Shown one piece after another: positions 33,226 to 42,830 of a stretch of 64,000 bases of DNA. The translations under genes were made by a program, and so were the position numbers. Positions within the stretch are counted from its first letter, which is position 1. Each line of letters starts with the position of its first letter. The notes below the pieces were generated by a model. The model was not told where the DNA came from and did not search any database. It was given only the letters and a program-made list of their open reading frames with translations. Source of the stretch: Hymenobacter sp. BT559 (lineage in GTDB: Bacteria > Bacteroidota > Bacteroidia > Cytophagales > Hymenobacteraceae); assembly GCF_017571525.1 (NCBI RefSeq), contig NZ_JAGETY010000018.1, positions 30,221 to 94,220 on the forward strand. The letters are read 5' to 3'.

Positions 33226-34134
33226 ATGAATAAAAATCTCCTTTTCTTTAGTTTAGGCGCGGCACTACTCTTTAGCTCGTGCTCGGTGCAGCTAGCCACC
33301 CTAGCCGACAAAACGCCCGAGCAGGTGCAGGCCTCTTACCAGGTGACCAAGGACGTGCCCTACGGCGCCGACAAAGAGCAGGCCCTGGACCTGTATCTGT
33401 CGCCCACGGCTAGCCGTCTCAAGCAGAAAAACTACACTGTAGTGTTTCTGCACGGCGGCGGCTACTACGTCAGCGACAAGACGCGCGAGGAGCGCTACAT
33501 TCAGCCCTACCTCAAAAAGGGCATGAACGTGGTGAATATGAACTACCGCATCAAGCGCGGCGTGCCGCTGGCCACGGAAGACCTGACCTACGCCCTGAAT
33601 TTTCTGCGGGCGAACAACGCCACGTACCACTTGGATTTGAGCCGGGTAATGGTGACGGGTTTTTCGGCCGGGGCGCACATTGCCAGCCTGGTAGCGGTGA
33701 CCGCCAATGACCCGGCGTATTCGCCCAGGCTGGACCCCGCAATTCATATTGCTGGCGTCGTTAATTTTTCCGGCCCGGTAGATGGCCTCGATGTAGTGGA
33801 GAAGGTATTTATGAGCAACGACGTGCCAGTGATGAAGGCCATCGGCGTCGCGCTCTTCCCCGAAACCACCGACTACGCGCCCAAGGACTATATCCGGAAG
33901 TACGAGCCGATAACCTACTTCGACAAAAACGACCCGCCGTTTTTTATCTGGCAAGGGGGCAAGGACGACCAGGTGCCGCCCGTCACGTTCGAAAATTTTG
34001 TGGCCCTGCTCAAGCAAGACCCGCAGAAAAACGAGGTGCTGTTTGTGCCCGAGGGCCAGCACAGCCCGAGCACGACCGAGCTAGCCACCGCCTACCAAGC
34101 AATTTTTGCTTTTCTGGATAAGAAGGTGAAATAA
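33226..34134 (+). CDS. Lipoprotein alpha/beta hydrolase (esterase/lipase type)
   Basis: A 302-residue protein with a lipobox ending at Cys19 (FSSC). HGGG (76-79) forms the oxyanion hole and the nucleophile Ser147 is in GFSAG, as in hormone-sensitive-lipase-type carboxylesterases. Asp in GGKDDQVPP and His in EGQHSPS complete the triad. The substrate is unknown. The ATG at 33226 is chosen because it starts the lipoprotein signal, although the frame is open from 33124. It is divergent from the Plug gene. Confidence 0.85.
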   Translation: MNKNLLFFSLGAALLFSSCSVQLATLADKTPEQVQASYQVTKDVPYGADKEQALDLYLSPTASRLKQKNYTVVFLHGGGYYVSDKTREERYIQPYLKKGMNVVNMNYRIKRGVPLATEDLTYALNFLRANNATYHLDLSRVMVTGFSAGAHIASLVAVTANDPAYSPRLDPAIHIAGVVNFSGPVDGLDVVEKVFMSNDVPVMKAIGVALFPETTDYAPKDYIRKYEPITYFDKNDPPFFIWQGGKDDQVPPVTFENFVALLKQDPQKNEVLFVPEGQHSPSTTELATAYQAIFAFLDKKVK

Positions 34135-34142
34135 CGACGGCC

Positions 34143-34216
34143 GCTAGCCCCTGCCAGTCAAAGAAAAGCCCTGCCAGCAGTTGCTGGCGGGGCTTTTCTT
34201 TGACTGGCAGGGGCTA
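34143..34216. terminator. Long bidirectional terminator
   Basis: About 33 base pairs with one mismatch: the left arm runs through CCCCTGCCAGTC, AAAGAAAAG and CCC, mirrored on the right. It separates the convergent esterase and ABC-F genes and overlaps the ABC-F stop codon. Confidence 0.85.
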
Positions 34217-36130
34217 CATCTCGGCTAGCATCTCCCAGCGGTCGTTGAGCTTGGCTAGCTCCTTCTTTACCTGCTCAAACTTCACGGTTGTATCCTTGAG
34301 CTGGGCGGTGTTCTGGTAAATCTTGGGGTCGGCCAGCTGCTTTTCGTAAATAGCCAGCTCCTTTTCCATCTTGTCGATGTTGGCTTCGACCTCGGCCAGC
34401 TCGCGCAGGGCCTTTTTCTGGTCGGGCGAGGAGGTTTTATTCACCGTGGGCACAGGCTCGGCCACGGCGGCGGGTTTAGGCGCGGGCTTCGGGGCCGAGG
34501 GGCTAGGCAGGCCGGCTTTTTTGGCGGCCTTTTCGCGGTCTTCCTGCCACTGCTCGTACTCGTGGTAGGTGCCGGGGTATTCCTTGAGCTGGTAATCCTC
34601 GATAAACCAGATTTTGGTGGCCACGTTCTCCACGAAGTAGCGGTCGTGGCTGATGACGATAAACGTGCCTTCGTACTGCTCCAGCGCCTGAATGAGGATA
34701 TTGACCGACTGCATGTCCAGGTGGTTGGTCGGTTCGTCGAGCAGCAGGAAGTTGGCTTCCGAAATCAGGGTTTTGGCCAGCGCCACGCGGCTTTTTTCGC
34801 CGCCGCTCAGCACCTTGATTTTCTTGTACACATCGTCGCCGGTGAACAAAAACGACCCTAGCACGCCGCGCAATTCCATCTCGTTGCGCTTCGAGCCGGC
34901 CTCGTTCATCTCCTGGATAATCTCGTTTTCCACGGTCAGGCTTTCGAGCTGGTGCTGCGCGTAGAACGCCATGATGACGTTGTGGCCCAGCTGGTGCTTG
35001 CCCGCGCTGGGCGTTTCGGCGCCGGCCACGAGGCGCATCAGCGTCGATTTGCCTTTGCCGTTGGCCCCGATGAGCGCGATTTTATCGCCCCGCTCGATGT
35101 GCACGTTGGTGTCGCGGAAGATGAGCTTTTCGCCGTAGCTCTTGCTCACGTGCTCCATGCGCAGGATGTGGCGGCCGGGCTGCTGCGAGAACGTGAACTT
35201 GAAATTGACCCTGGCGGCGTCGGGCGCCACGGCCTCGATGCGCTCCAGCTTGTCGAGCGCCTTCACGCGGCTCTGGGCCTGCTTGGCCTTGCTGGCGCTG
35301 GCCTTGAAGCGCTCGATAAAGCGCTCGGCCTGCTTAATGGCCGCCTGCTGGTTGTCGTAGGCACCCTGCTGAATCTCGGTGCGCAACACCTTCTCTTCCT
35401 GGTAAAACGAGTAGTTGCCGGCGTAGGGGTGCAGCTTGCCGCCGCTCACTTCTACCGTCGTATTGGTGGTGCCGTCCAGGAATTCGCGGTCGTGGCTCAC
35501 GATGATAACCGCGCCCTCGTAGCCGGCCAGGTAGGTCTCAATCCACTTGATAGACGGTAGGTCCAGGTGGTTGGTAGGCTCGTCGAGCAGCAGCAGCGAG
35601 GGCTGTTGCAGCAGGATTTTGGCCAGCATCACGCGCATGCGCCAGCCACCCGAGAAGGTCTTGAGCGGCTTCTGCAAGTCTTCGGTCGAGAAGCCCAGGC
35701 CTTCGAGGATTTCCTCGGCCTTCGACTGCATGGTGTAGCCGCCGAGCGCCTCAAAGCGCTCCTGCAAGGTGGCCAGCTTATCGACAAGGTCGTCGGTGTA
35801 GTCCGTTTCAAACTTGAGCAGAATCTCGTCGATTTTCTTCTGCAATTCCAGCGCCTCGGCAAACGCCTGCATGGCCACGATGAGGATGGATTCGTGCGAG
35901 TCGTAGCTCAGCAAATCCTGGTTCAAGAAGCCCAGGCTCACGTCTTTGCTCATCGAGATGGAGCCGCCATCGGGGCGGTACTCGCCCACCAGCAGGCGCA
36001 GCAAGGTCGATTTGCCGGTGCCGTTGAGGCCCACCAGGCCGATTTTATCCTTGGGTTTGATGTGCAGGCTAGCCCCGTCGTAGAGGGTGCGCGAGCCGAA
36101 GTGAAAGTCGAGGTCAGAAATGGAAATCAT
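34214..36130 (-). CDS. ABC-F family ATPase
   Basis: A 638-residue protein with two ABC domains in one chain and no membrane segment. The first has Walker A GLNGTGKST (34-42), and signature TFSGGWRMRV with LLLLDEPTNHLD. The second has GANGKGKST and LSGGEKSRVALAKTL. Between them lies the ABC-F linker (about 240-310, AIKQAERFIERFKASASKAKQ), and a coiled coil closes the protein (about 560-638), as in Uup/YfmR-like proteins. ABC-F proteins bind the ribosomal E site and rescue stalled translation or protect from antibiotics. ATG is at 36128-36130. Confidence 0.92.
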   Translation of the reverse strand: MISISDLDFHFGSRTLYDGASLHIKPKDKIGLVGLNGTGKSTLLRLLVGEYRPDGGSISMSKDVSLGFLNQDLLSYDSHESILIVAMQAFAEALELQKKIDEILLKFETDYTDDLVDKLATLQERFEALGGYTMQSKAEEILEGLGFSTEDLQKPLKTFSGGWRMRVMLAKILLQQPSLLLLDEPTNHLDLPSIKWIETYLAGYEGAVIIVSHDREFLDGTTNTTVEVSGGKLHPYAGNYSFYQEEKVLRTEIQQGAYDNQQAAIKQAERFIERFKASASKAKQAQSRVKALDKLERIEAVAPDAARVNFKFTFSQQPGRHILRMEHVSKSYGEKLIFRDTNVHIERGDKIALIGANGKGKSTLMRLVAGAETPSAGKHQLGHNVIMAFYAQHQLESLTVENEIIQEMNEAGSKRNEMELRGVLGSFLFTGDDVYKKIKVLSGGEKSRVALAKTLISEANFLLLDEPTNHLDMQSVNILIQALEQYEGTFIVISHDRYFVENVATKIWFIEDYQLKEYPGTYHEYEQWQEDREKAAKKAGLPSPSAPKPAPKPAAVAEPVPTVNKTSSPDQKKALRELAEVEANIDKMEKELAIYEKQLADPKIYQNTAQLKDTTVKFEQVKKELAKLNDRWEMLAEM

Positions 36131-36564
36131 GGCGGGGCCAGCAGGGGCCACTAATGGCGAATGAAGCGAACGTGCGGGCCGCAGGCTAAACGAACGGCGT
36201 GCCCTACACAAGCGGCAGGGCAAAGGTACGGCCCAGCTAGGGCTAGTGAGGCAACACGGGGCGGCACCCCGCGAACTCGCTGGCCGCTATAAAACAGAAA
36301 ACGGGTCGGGAAAATTTCCTGCTCACCAGTAGCGTCTACCGGTCGTGGGGTAGGTCATTTTGATAATCTGCCCGCTCAAAATGACAAAGTTCTCGGCGCT
36401 TGGGGGAGCCTGCATGTGGTGGTGCAAATTATTATACCCAGTAAGTCAGTTGCTTAGCGACCAGGAGGCTGGTGGCGCAAATGGTTGGGCCCAAATAGGT
36501 AGGGAGGGCCGCGTGCTCGTAAGTTTGCCCCTAGTTGGTGGCGTCCTGGCGGCCCTCTCCTCTT
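36131..36564. other. 434-base gap with two promoters and no gene
   Basis: A perfect -7 box TACCTTTG (minus strand, 36221-36228) fits the ABC-F gene, giving a leader of about 85 bases. TAAGTTTG (36520-36527) fits the plus-strand porin gene. A TTTTGATAATC...AAAATGAC region (36358-36385) contains a weak inverted repeat (CATTTTGA/TCAAAATG). No credible open frame was seen. Confidence 0.55.
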
Positions 36565-37695
36565 ATGCAGAAGTTTTTGCTGGTCAGCCTGCTGGCCCTG
36601 TCCTTGCGGGCTGCGCTGGCCCAAACCACGCCTGTCTCCGACCCGGCCCTCGCCGTGCCGCCCCCGGCTGCGCCGAGCACACCCACCGCTAGCCCCCTCA
36701 CCACCTACGGTTTTGTAGATGCCTATTACGGCTACGATTTTGACCACGCCAACGGCAACGACCGTCCCTATTTTCTGTTTTCGCACGGCCGCCAAAACGA
36801 GTTTGCCGTAAATAATGCGCTGCTTGGCGCGCGCTACGACGATGGCCACGTGCGTGGGGCCGTGGGCCTGCACGCTGGCACTTATGTGAGCGCCAACTAC
36901 GCCAACGAGGACCCCGTGCTGCGGCACGTATACGAAGCCTACGCCGGGTTTCGGCCCTTTGCCAAGGCCTGGCTCGACCTGGGTATTTTCGGCTCGCACA
37001 TCGGATTTGAGTCGGCCATCTCGAAGGATAACTGGACGCTGACGCGCTCGGTGATGGCGGAGAATACGCCTTATTATGAGGCTGGGGCGCGCTTCACGTA
37101 CGAAGTCGGCCCCCGCCTCACGCTCACGGGGCTGGTGCTCAACGGCTGGCAAAACATCCGCGAAACCAACCAGGCCAAGGCGCTAGGCACCCAGCTTCAG
37201 TGGAAGCCCACCGACAAATTGCTTATTAACAGCAGCACATTTTACGGCAACGAGCAGCCGCAGGGGTTGCTGGTGCGGCGGCGCTACTACCACAATTTTT
37301 ACGTCACGTACGCCGCTAGCCCCCGCCTGAACCTGGCGCTGGTGTTCGACGTGGGCAAGCAGCAGAGCGACGGCCACCACGGCTACGACACCTGGCACGC
37401 AGCCTCGGCGTTTGCCAAGTATAAGCTGGCCGATAAATTCTCGACCACGCTGCGCGGCGAGTACTATTACGCCGAGCGCGGTGTGCTCATTCGCAGCATC
37501 ATGCCCAGTGCGCTCGATGCCGATTTTCGGGTGGCCGGCGGCTCGCTCAATCTCGATTATGCGCCGGCCAGCAACGTGGTATTTCGGGTGGAAGGCCGCT
37601 ACCTCAACGGCATGCGTGGCGTATTTGCGCGCTCCGACAACCCCGACAACCGCAGCTACGGCAACCTGACGACGAGCATTGCCTGGTCGTTTTAG
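36565..37695 (+). CDS. Outer-membrane beta-barrel porin (BBP2-like)
   Basis: A 376-residue protein with signal peptide MQKFLLVSLLALSLRAALAQ, a Pro/Ala-rich spacer and a beta-barrel body. The strands start TTYGFVDAYYGYDF and alternate in aromatic-rich style, ending in the C-terminal SIAWSF with terminal Phe, typical of outer-membrane barrels. It resembles the beta-barrel porin-2 family of Bacteroidota. It probably forms a general or specific pore. The solute is unknown. The ATG at 36565 follows a TAAGTTTG box by about 37 bases. Confidence 0.8.
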   Translation: MQKFLLVSLLALSLRAALAQTTPVSDPALAVPPPAAPSTPTASPLTTYGFVDAYYGYDFDHANGNDRPYFLFSHGRQNEFAVNNALLGARYDDGHVRGAVGLHAGTYVSANYANEDPVLRHVYEAYAGFRPFAKAWLDLGIFGSHIGFESAISKDNWTLTRSVMAENTPYYEAGARFTYEVGPRLTLTGLVLNGWQNIRETNQAKALGTQLQWKPTDKLLINSSTFYGNEQPQGLLVRRRYYHNFYVTYAASPRLNLALVFDVGKQQSDGHHGYDTWHAASAFAKYKLADKFSTTLRGEYYYAERGVLIRSIMPSALDADFRVAGGSLNLDYAPASNVVFRVEGRYLNGMRGVFARSDNPDNRSYGNLTTSIAWSF

Positions 37696-37799
37696 GGCCC
37701 CGCGAGTGGGCTAGGGCCGCGGAAGCTTCATAACCTGAGCATAACCTAAAAATCATGCAGCCTGGCAGACCTTTGCGCCTCGTTGTTTCGCCCACTAGT

Positions 37800-40235
37800 A
37801 TGAAGCGTTTTTTAACCGTTGCCGCGCTCGTCCTGCTTGCCAGTTCGGCCCAGGCCCAGCGCCCCACCAACAACCGCCACGCCGAGAAAATCCTGCTGCC
37901 CAACGGCTGGAGCCTCACGCCTGCCGGCCGCCCACTGCAGCTCGGCGACCTGCCGCTGAACATGCAGCTGGCGCCGGGCGGCAAGCTACTGGCCGTCACC
38001 AACAACGGCCAGAGCACGCAAACCATCCAGCTCATCGACCCCAGCACCGAAAAGCTGCTCGACTCGCGCACCATTGGCAAGGCGTGGTACGGGCTGGCCT
38101 TCAGCCAGAAAGGGGACCGGCTCTACGCCTCGGGCGGCAACGATAACATCATTTTGAGCTACCCCACGGCGGGCCGCAAGCTGGGCGCGCCTGATACGCT
38201 GCGCCTCGGTCCGGCCTGGCCCAAGGCCAAAATCAGCCCTACCGGCATTGCCGTGGATGCGGCTGGCCAGCGCCTTTATACCGTGACCAAAGAGGATAAT
38301 GCGCTGTATGTGCTGGACCTCAAAACCAAGCGCACCGTCAGCCGCCTAGGGCTGGGCCACGAGGCCTACGGCTGCCTGCTGTCGGCCGATGGCAAGACCG
38401 TGTACATCACGCTGTGGGGCGGCGACAAGCTGCTGGCCTACGACCGCGCCACTGGCCGCGTGCGCGGCGAGCTGCCCACCGGCAGCCACCCCAACGAGCT
38501 GATTCAGAGTAAGAACGGCCGCTACCTATTCGTGGCCAATGCCAACGACAACTCGGTGTCGGTGGTAGATGCCAGGACGTGGAAGGTGCTTGAAACCATC
38601 TCGACCTCGCTGTATCCTACGCGCCTTACCGGCTCGACCACCAACGGGCTAGCCCTGTCGGCCGACGAAAAGATGCTCTACATCGCCAACGCCGACAACA
38701 ACTGCCTAGCCGTGTTCGACGTGCGCCAGCCGGGCCGCAGTGCCAGCCAGGGGTTCATCCCGACGGGTTGGTACCCGACCTGCGTGCGCGTGCAGGGCAA
38801 TAAGCTGCTGGTAGCCAGTGGCAAAGGTCTGTCTAGCCTGGCTAACCCCAACGGCCCGCACCCGCTGCGCAAAAACGACGACAGCGGGTATCAGTCGGGC
38901 GGTGTGCACCGCGAGTTTGAGTACATCGGCAGCCTGTTTAAGGGTACGCTGCTCTTTATGCCGACGCCCGACGCGGCCCGGCTTAAGACCTATACCCGGC
39001 AGGTGTACGACAACACGCCTTTCAATAAAGACAGCGAAAAGCTGGCGCTGGGAGAGGCCGGCAACCCCGTGCCCCGCCGCGTGGGCGATAAGTCGCCCAT
39101 CAAGCACATCTTCTACATTATCAAGGAAAACCGCACCTACGACCAGATTTTGGGCGATGTGAAGGAAGGCGAGGGCGATACGGCGCTGTGCATTTTTGGG
39201 CAACGCGTGACGCCCAACCACCACGCACTGGCCCGCGAGTTTGTGCTGCTCGACAACTTTTACGTGAACGCCGAGGTGAGCGCCGACGGCCACAACTGGA
39301 GCACCGCCGCCTACGCCACTGACTATGTGGAGAAGTCGTGGCCCATCAGCTACGGCGGGCGCGGCGGCACCTACGACTTTGAGGGCACCCGTAAAATCGC
39401 CTACCCGCGCGATGGCTTCATCTGGGACTACTGCCAGCGGGCGGGCCTCACATACCGTACCTACGGCGAGTTTGCCGACTACGCCAAAACGTCGCTCAAG
39501 TCGCTGCAGGGGCATGCCTGCCCGCGCTCGCCGGGCTTCGATATGGATATTACCGACCAGCAGCGCGAGCGCGCCTGGGCGCAGGATTTTGACTCGCTGC
39601 TGGCCCTGAATGCGGTGCCGCAGTTGAGCACCATTCGCCTCAGCAACGACCACACCAGCGGCCAGCGCCTGGGCAAGGTGAGCCCCCGCGCCGCCGTGGC
39701 CGACAACGACCTGGCGCTAGGCCGCCTCGTGGAGCACCTGGCGGCTAGCTCTATCTGGAACGAGTCAGTGATTTTCGTGCTTGAAGATGATGCCCAAAAT
39801 GGCTCCGACCACATCGACGCCCACCGCTCGCCGGCCTTTGTTATTGGCCCCCATGTAAAACACGGCTACGTGGACCACACGCTCTACACCACCGCCGGCG
39901 TGATGCGGACGATGGAATTGCTGCTCGGCCTGCCGCCCATGAGCCAGTACGATGCCGCTGCTAGGCCCCTGTTTGGCGTGTTTCAGGCCCAGCCCAACCT
40001 GGCTAAATATGAAGCCAAGGCCAACCAGATTCCGCTCGATACTCGCAATACGGCTTGGAACCACAGCGCCGAGCGCTCGGCCAAATTTGACTTTGCCCAC
40101 GAAGACGCGGTGCCCGACCTCGACCTGAACGAAGTGGTGTGGAAGTCGGTGAAAGGCGAAAACTCAACCATGCCCGCGCCGCGCCGGGGCGCATTTTTGC
40201 AGCTCACGCCCAAGCGCGACGACGATGACGACTAG
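37800..40235 (+). CDS. Secreted beta-propeller phosphoesterase
   Basis: An 811-residue protein, with signal peptide (MKRFLTVAALVLLASSAQAQ). Residues about 45-350 are a YVTN-type beta-propeller (repeats such as GRYLFVANANDNSVSVVDART and KMLYIANADNNCLAVFDV). Residues about 430-760 are a phosphoesterase domain of the PLC/acid phosphatase type (IKHIFYIIKENRTYDQILGD with the Asn/Thr active region, DNFYVNAEVSADGHNW, RLSNDHTSG, FVLEDDAQNGSDHIDAHR). It probably cleaves a phosphate ester in the periplasm. The substrate is unknown. ATG 37800 is chosen over 37755 because it starts the signal peptide and follows a CCTTTGC box. Confidence 0.85.
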   Translation: MKRFLTVAALVLLASSAQAQRPTNNRHAEKILLPNGWSLTPAGRPLQLGDLPLNMQLAPGGKLLAVTNNGQSTQTIQLIDPSTEKLLDSRTIGKAWYGLAFSQKGDRLYASGGNDNIILSYPTAGRKLGAPDTLRLGPAWPKAKISPTGIAVDAAGQRLYTVTKEDNALYVLDLKTKRTVSRLGLGHEAYGCLLSADGKTVYITLWGGDKLLAYDRATGRVRGELPTGSHPNELIQSKNGRYLFVANANDNSVSVVDARTWKVLETISTSLYPTRLTGSTTNGLALSADEKMLYIANADNNCLAVFDVRQPGRSASQGFIPTGWYPTCVRVQGNKLLVASGKGLSSLANPNGPHPLRKNDDSGYQSGGVHREFEYIGSLFKGTLLFMPTPDAARLKTYTRQVYDNTPFNKDSEKLALGEAGNPVPRRVGDKSPIKHIFYIIKENRTYDQILGDVKEGEGDTALCIFGQRVTPNHHALAREFVLLDNFYVNAEVSADGHNWSTAAYATDYVEKSWPISYGGRGGTYDFEGTRKIAYPRDGFIWDYCQRAGLTYRTYGEFADYAKTSLKSLQGHACPRSPGFDMDITDQQRERAWAQDFDSLLALNAVPQLSTIRLSNDHTSGQRLGKVSPRAAVADNDLALGRLVEHLAASSIWNESVIFVLEDDAQNGSDHIDAHRSPAFVIGPHVKHGYVDHTLYTTAGVMRTMELLLGLPPMSQYDAAARPLFGVFQAQPNLAKYEAKANQIPLDTRNTAWNHSAERSAKFDFAHEDAVPDLDLNEVVWKSVKGENSTMPAPRRGAFLQLTPKRDDDDD

Positions 40236-40258
40236 GGCCTGGCCAAACGCAGTAGCGC

Positions 40259-40337
40259 TCATTTTTTGCCCGCTGCCTTGTGCCGCAGCCGCTTGGTAAG
40301 CTTTTGCACCTTTTGCACCGCCTTGCCTAGCCAGCGC
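40259..40337 (-). other. Out-of-frame basic C-terminal tail of the AsmA-like protein
   Basis: Downstream of the annotated stop, the alternative frame continues as a basic segment with RWLGKAVQKVQKLTKRLRHK and ends at 40259. It joins the main frame at a tract of nine G (40358-40366). With eight instead of nine, the protein would carry this 33-residue basic tail. This is therefore either a phase-variable end or a sequencing/assembly slip. Confidence 0.6.
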
Positions 40338-42572
40338 TTAGGGCGGCTCTTGGGTTCGGGGGGGGGTATCGGCGGTGGTGGCAGGCCGGCTAGGGGCATC
40401 GGTGGGGGCGGGCAGGGGTGTGCCTCCATCAGCCTCGCCATACTTGCTGGCCAGCTTCTTCGGAATGCCTACGTTGTGCAAAAACCCCACGATGAGGCCC
40501 TGCCGCCAGGCCGTGAACGTTGAAAACTCCAGCTCGCGGGGCGTCTGAATATCGCCCGTCACAACGCGCCCGTCGGGCCGTGGGTTCTGGTCGCGAATAA
40601 CCACGTTGGCCAGCCCGCTCTTTATACGGCCGAAAAACGTTTTTTTCACTTCGTCGCCCTTGTAGCCCAGAAAGTTGATGCGCAAATCGGAGTAACGCGC
40701 GCGCACGGTGCCGATAATGTGCTCGCGGTCAACATATTCCTCAAAGTCTATGCCCTGCGCCTGGCCGCTCTTGAAGCTGATAAGGCGAGTGGGCTTCAGC
40801 ATGGGGTTGAGCAGGCTGAACGGCGCGGGCCCGAAGCTGCCCCGCAGGTGCTGGCGGCCCTGGGGGTCGAGCAGCGAGGTGGTGAGGTGCACCTCGGCAC
40901 GGCACTGGCCCTGCAGGTAGCCGGTGGCCGTGCCGGTGAGCGGGTGCGCCAGGCTCATGCGGCTAGGGTCGTTGCTGACGTTGTAGAGCGTGGCATTCAG
41001 CTGAGCTATGCCGAAGGTGCCCACCAGCGGCGTGCTGGCGCTGCGGTAGCTGGCCTCAATGGTGCCATTGCGCAGGTCGAGCCGCCGCACGTCGAGGTGG
41101 GCCCGCAGGTGGCGCATGGCCTCGGGGGAGATAATAGAGGGCTGGTGGTTGATGGGCCCGCGCCCGTCGCTGCGGGCCAGTAGGTAGGGCCGCTCGGCCG
41201 TGACGCGCGCAATGCGCACGTGGCTATTGGCCGAGAGCAGCTGAAAGTCAAAGCCTTCGGCCCGCATCTCGTCTATGTGCGCCGTAAGCTGGGTACTTTG
41301 GTAGCCCTTATACTGGTTGAGCTGCGCGGGGCCTATCGTGGGGCGCAGGGCCAGCTCGGTCAGGCGCAACGCCTGCTGGTTGGTGTTTAGAAAAGCGTGC
41401 TCAATGCTGGTGGGGTAGAGGGGTGGAAACAGCGTAGCCGTGAGGCGGCCCGTGTGCCCGACCCAGGTGCGGGCATACAGCACCCGCCGGGCGGCGGCCT
41501 GCTGCGAAAGCGAGTCGATGCGCAGCTCAGTAGCTACCCCGTACAGGTGGCGCACGGCCGGGGCTTCGTCCACGCCGGCCACAGCCAGGTAGCCATCGGC
41601 TATGGCCACCCGGCGCACATCGGCGCGCTTAAACACGGGCGCCAGCAGCTTCCAGAGCGGCGGTGGGGCCTGGGCCGGCGGCCAAAACGTGAGGTGCGGG
41701 GTGCTGAGCCGCAGCGAGTCGGCGCGCAGGCGGCCCTGGTGCTGCCAGGCTGCGGCCCGCAGCCCTCGCAGCTGAGCGTGGGGCATCGTAAAAAGCACGC
41801 GCACCGCGCCCGGCTTGCCCTGGCCGGGCGCGGGCGGCGTAATGTGCAGCGAATCAATCCCTAAAAACTGCTGGGCGCTCGCAAAGTCAACTGCCTGGGC
41901 CTTAATTGTATGTCCGCCCAGTCGCCCCACCGGCCCGCGCAGTAGGGCCCGCCAGCTGGCCGCAAATGCCAGCCGCTGGGTATCGGTGGCGCCCGCCGAG
42001 GTAAACAGCACATCGCGGGCACTTACTGTGCCATCGGCCAGCTCACCTACCGGCTTTGTGGCGGGCCCGAAGCGGCCGCCGGCGTGGCGTAAGGCCAGGT
42101 AGCCCAGTTGCAGCGGCCGCTGCTGATACAGCGGCCGGCTAGGGTGGGGCGCGGGCCGCCGGGCCAGTGCGGCCACATCGAGGCGCAGTGAGTCGAGGGT
42201 GAGGCTGTCGATGGGCACGGTGCGGCCACGCAGCAGGGCTAGGAGGCCCACGCCGCTCAGGTCGAGGCTAGCCAGCCGCGCCGTGAGGCGGGGCAGCGTA
42301 TCGGCCGTAGTAGGCGTGGCGGGGCGCAGCGCCACGCCGCCCAGGTGCAGGCTTCGGCTGAGCAAGTGGGTGCGTAGGCTCGCCACCGTGAGGGTATACT
42401 GGCCGTGGGTCTGGGTGCGGGCTTGCTGCTCCAGCTTGCGGCGCAGCCAGGGGTCGAGGCCCCATTTTAACCAGGCCAGCGCGGCCATGAGCAGCAGGCC
42501 CAAAACGAGCAGTATCCAGCGGCCCCATGGGCGGGATGTAGTAGCAGAAAAAGACTGAAAAGAGGCGGGCAC
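40338..42572 (-). CDS. AsmA-like large periplasmic protein with N-terminal membrane anchor
   Basis: About 744 residues from a GTG at 42570-42572. The frame also holds an ATG at 42713, so the start is uncertain. One transmembrane segment (WILLVLGLLLMAALAWLKWGL) is followed by a long beta-rich repeat region (LTLDSLRLDVAAL, RVAIADGYLAVAG, LDVRRLDLRNGTIEASY) and a C-terminal AsmA-like part. This resembles the AsmA/DUF748 group, which bridges inner and outer membranes for lipid transport. The assignment is by pattern and remains moderate. The end depends on the G9 tract (40358-40366). Confidence 0.65.
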   Translation of the reverse strand: MPASFQSFSATTSRPWGRWILLVLGLLLMAALAWLKWGLDPWLRRKLEQQARTQTHGQYTLTVASLRTHLLSRSLHLGGVALRPATPTTADTLPRLTARLASLDLSGVGLLALLRGRTVPIDSLTLDSLRLDVAALARRPAPHPSRPLYQQRPLQLGYLALRHAGGRFGPATKPVGELADGTVSARDVLFTSAGATDTQRLAFAASWRALLRGPVGRLGGHTIKAQAVDFASAQQFLGIDSLHITPPAPGQGKPGAVRVLFTMPHAQLRGLRAAAWQHQGRLRADSLRLSTPHLTFWPPAQAPPPLWKLLAPVFKRADVRRVAIADGYLAVAGVDEAPAVRHLYGVATELRIDSLSQQAAARRVLYARTWVGHTGRLTATLFPPLYPTSIEHAFLNTNQQALRLTELALRPTIGPAQLNQYKGYQSTQLTAHIDEMRAEGFDFQLLSANSHVRIARVTAERPYLLARSDGRGPINHQPSIISPEAMRHLRAHLDVRRLDLRNGTIEASYRSASTPLVGTFGIAQLNATLYNVSNDPSRMSLAHPLTGTATGYLQGQCRAEVHLTTSLLDPQGRQHLRGSFGPAPFSLLNPMLKPTRLISFKSGQAQGIDFEEYVDREHIIGTVRARYSDLRINFLGYKGDEVKKTFFGRIKSGLANVVIRDQNPRPDGRVVTGDIQTPRELEFSTFTAWRQGLIVGFLHNVGIPKKLASKYGEADGGTPLPAPTDAPSRPATTADTPPRTQEPP

Positions 42573-42830
42573 GGTGCGAGGCTGAAGCCCTGCTAACGGC
42601 AAATCCCCTAGCCAGGGTTGTCCTCTGCCCCAACCCTGGCCCCCCGCCTTGCCGTACAGCAGCCAGCTACAAGCTTTCTGCCCCTTGCTGGTGCTACCTT
42701 TCGGGCGGTCCATTGTGAGCCGCTGGGCCAGTGCCCGGCACTTATGCGGCCCGCAGGCGCCCGGTTTTCTAGCTTTAGGGCCGAAAGCACGGGCTAGCGC
42801 CGCGCCTCCTCGTTTCGTTCTTCCCACTCC

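Noticed and set aside
36358..36385. Weak inverted repeat CATTTTGA/TCAAAATG as an operator
   Set aside because: It is AT-rich and short, about 150 bases from the nearest -7 box, with no second copy.
38706..39653. Long minus-strand open frame opposite the phosphoesterase gene
   Set aside because: Antisense shadow; the plus frame has a signal peptide and domain motifs.
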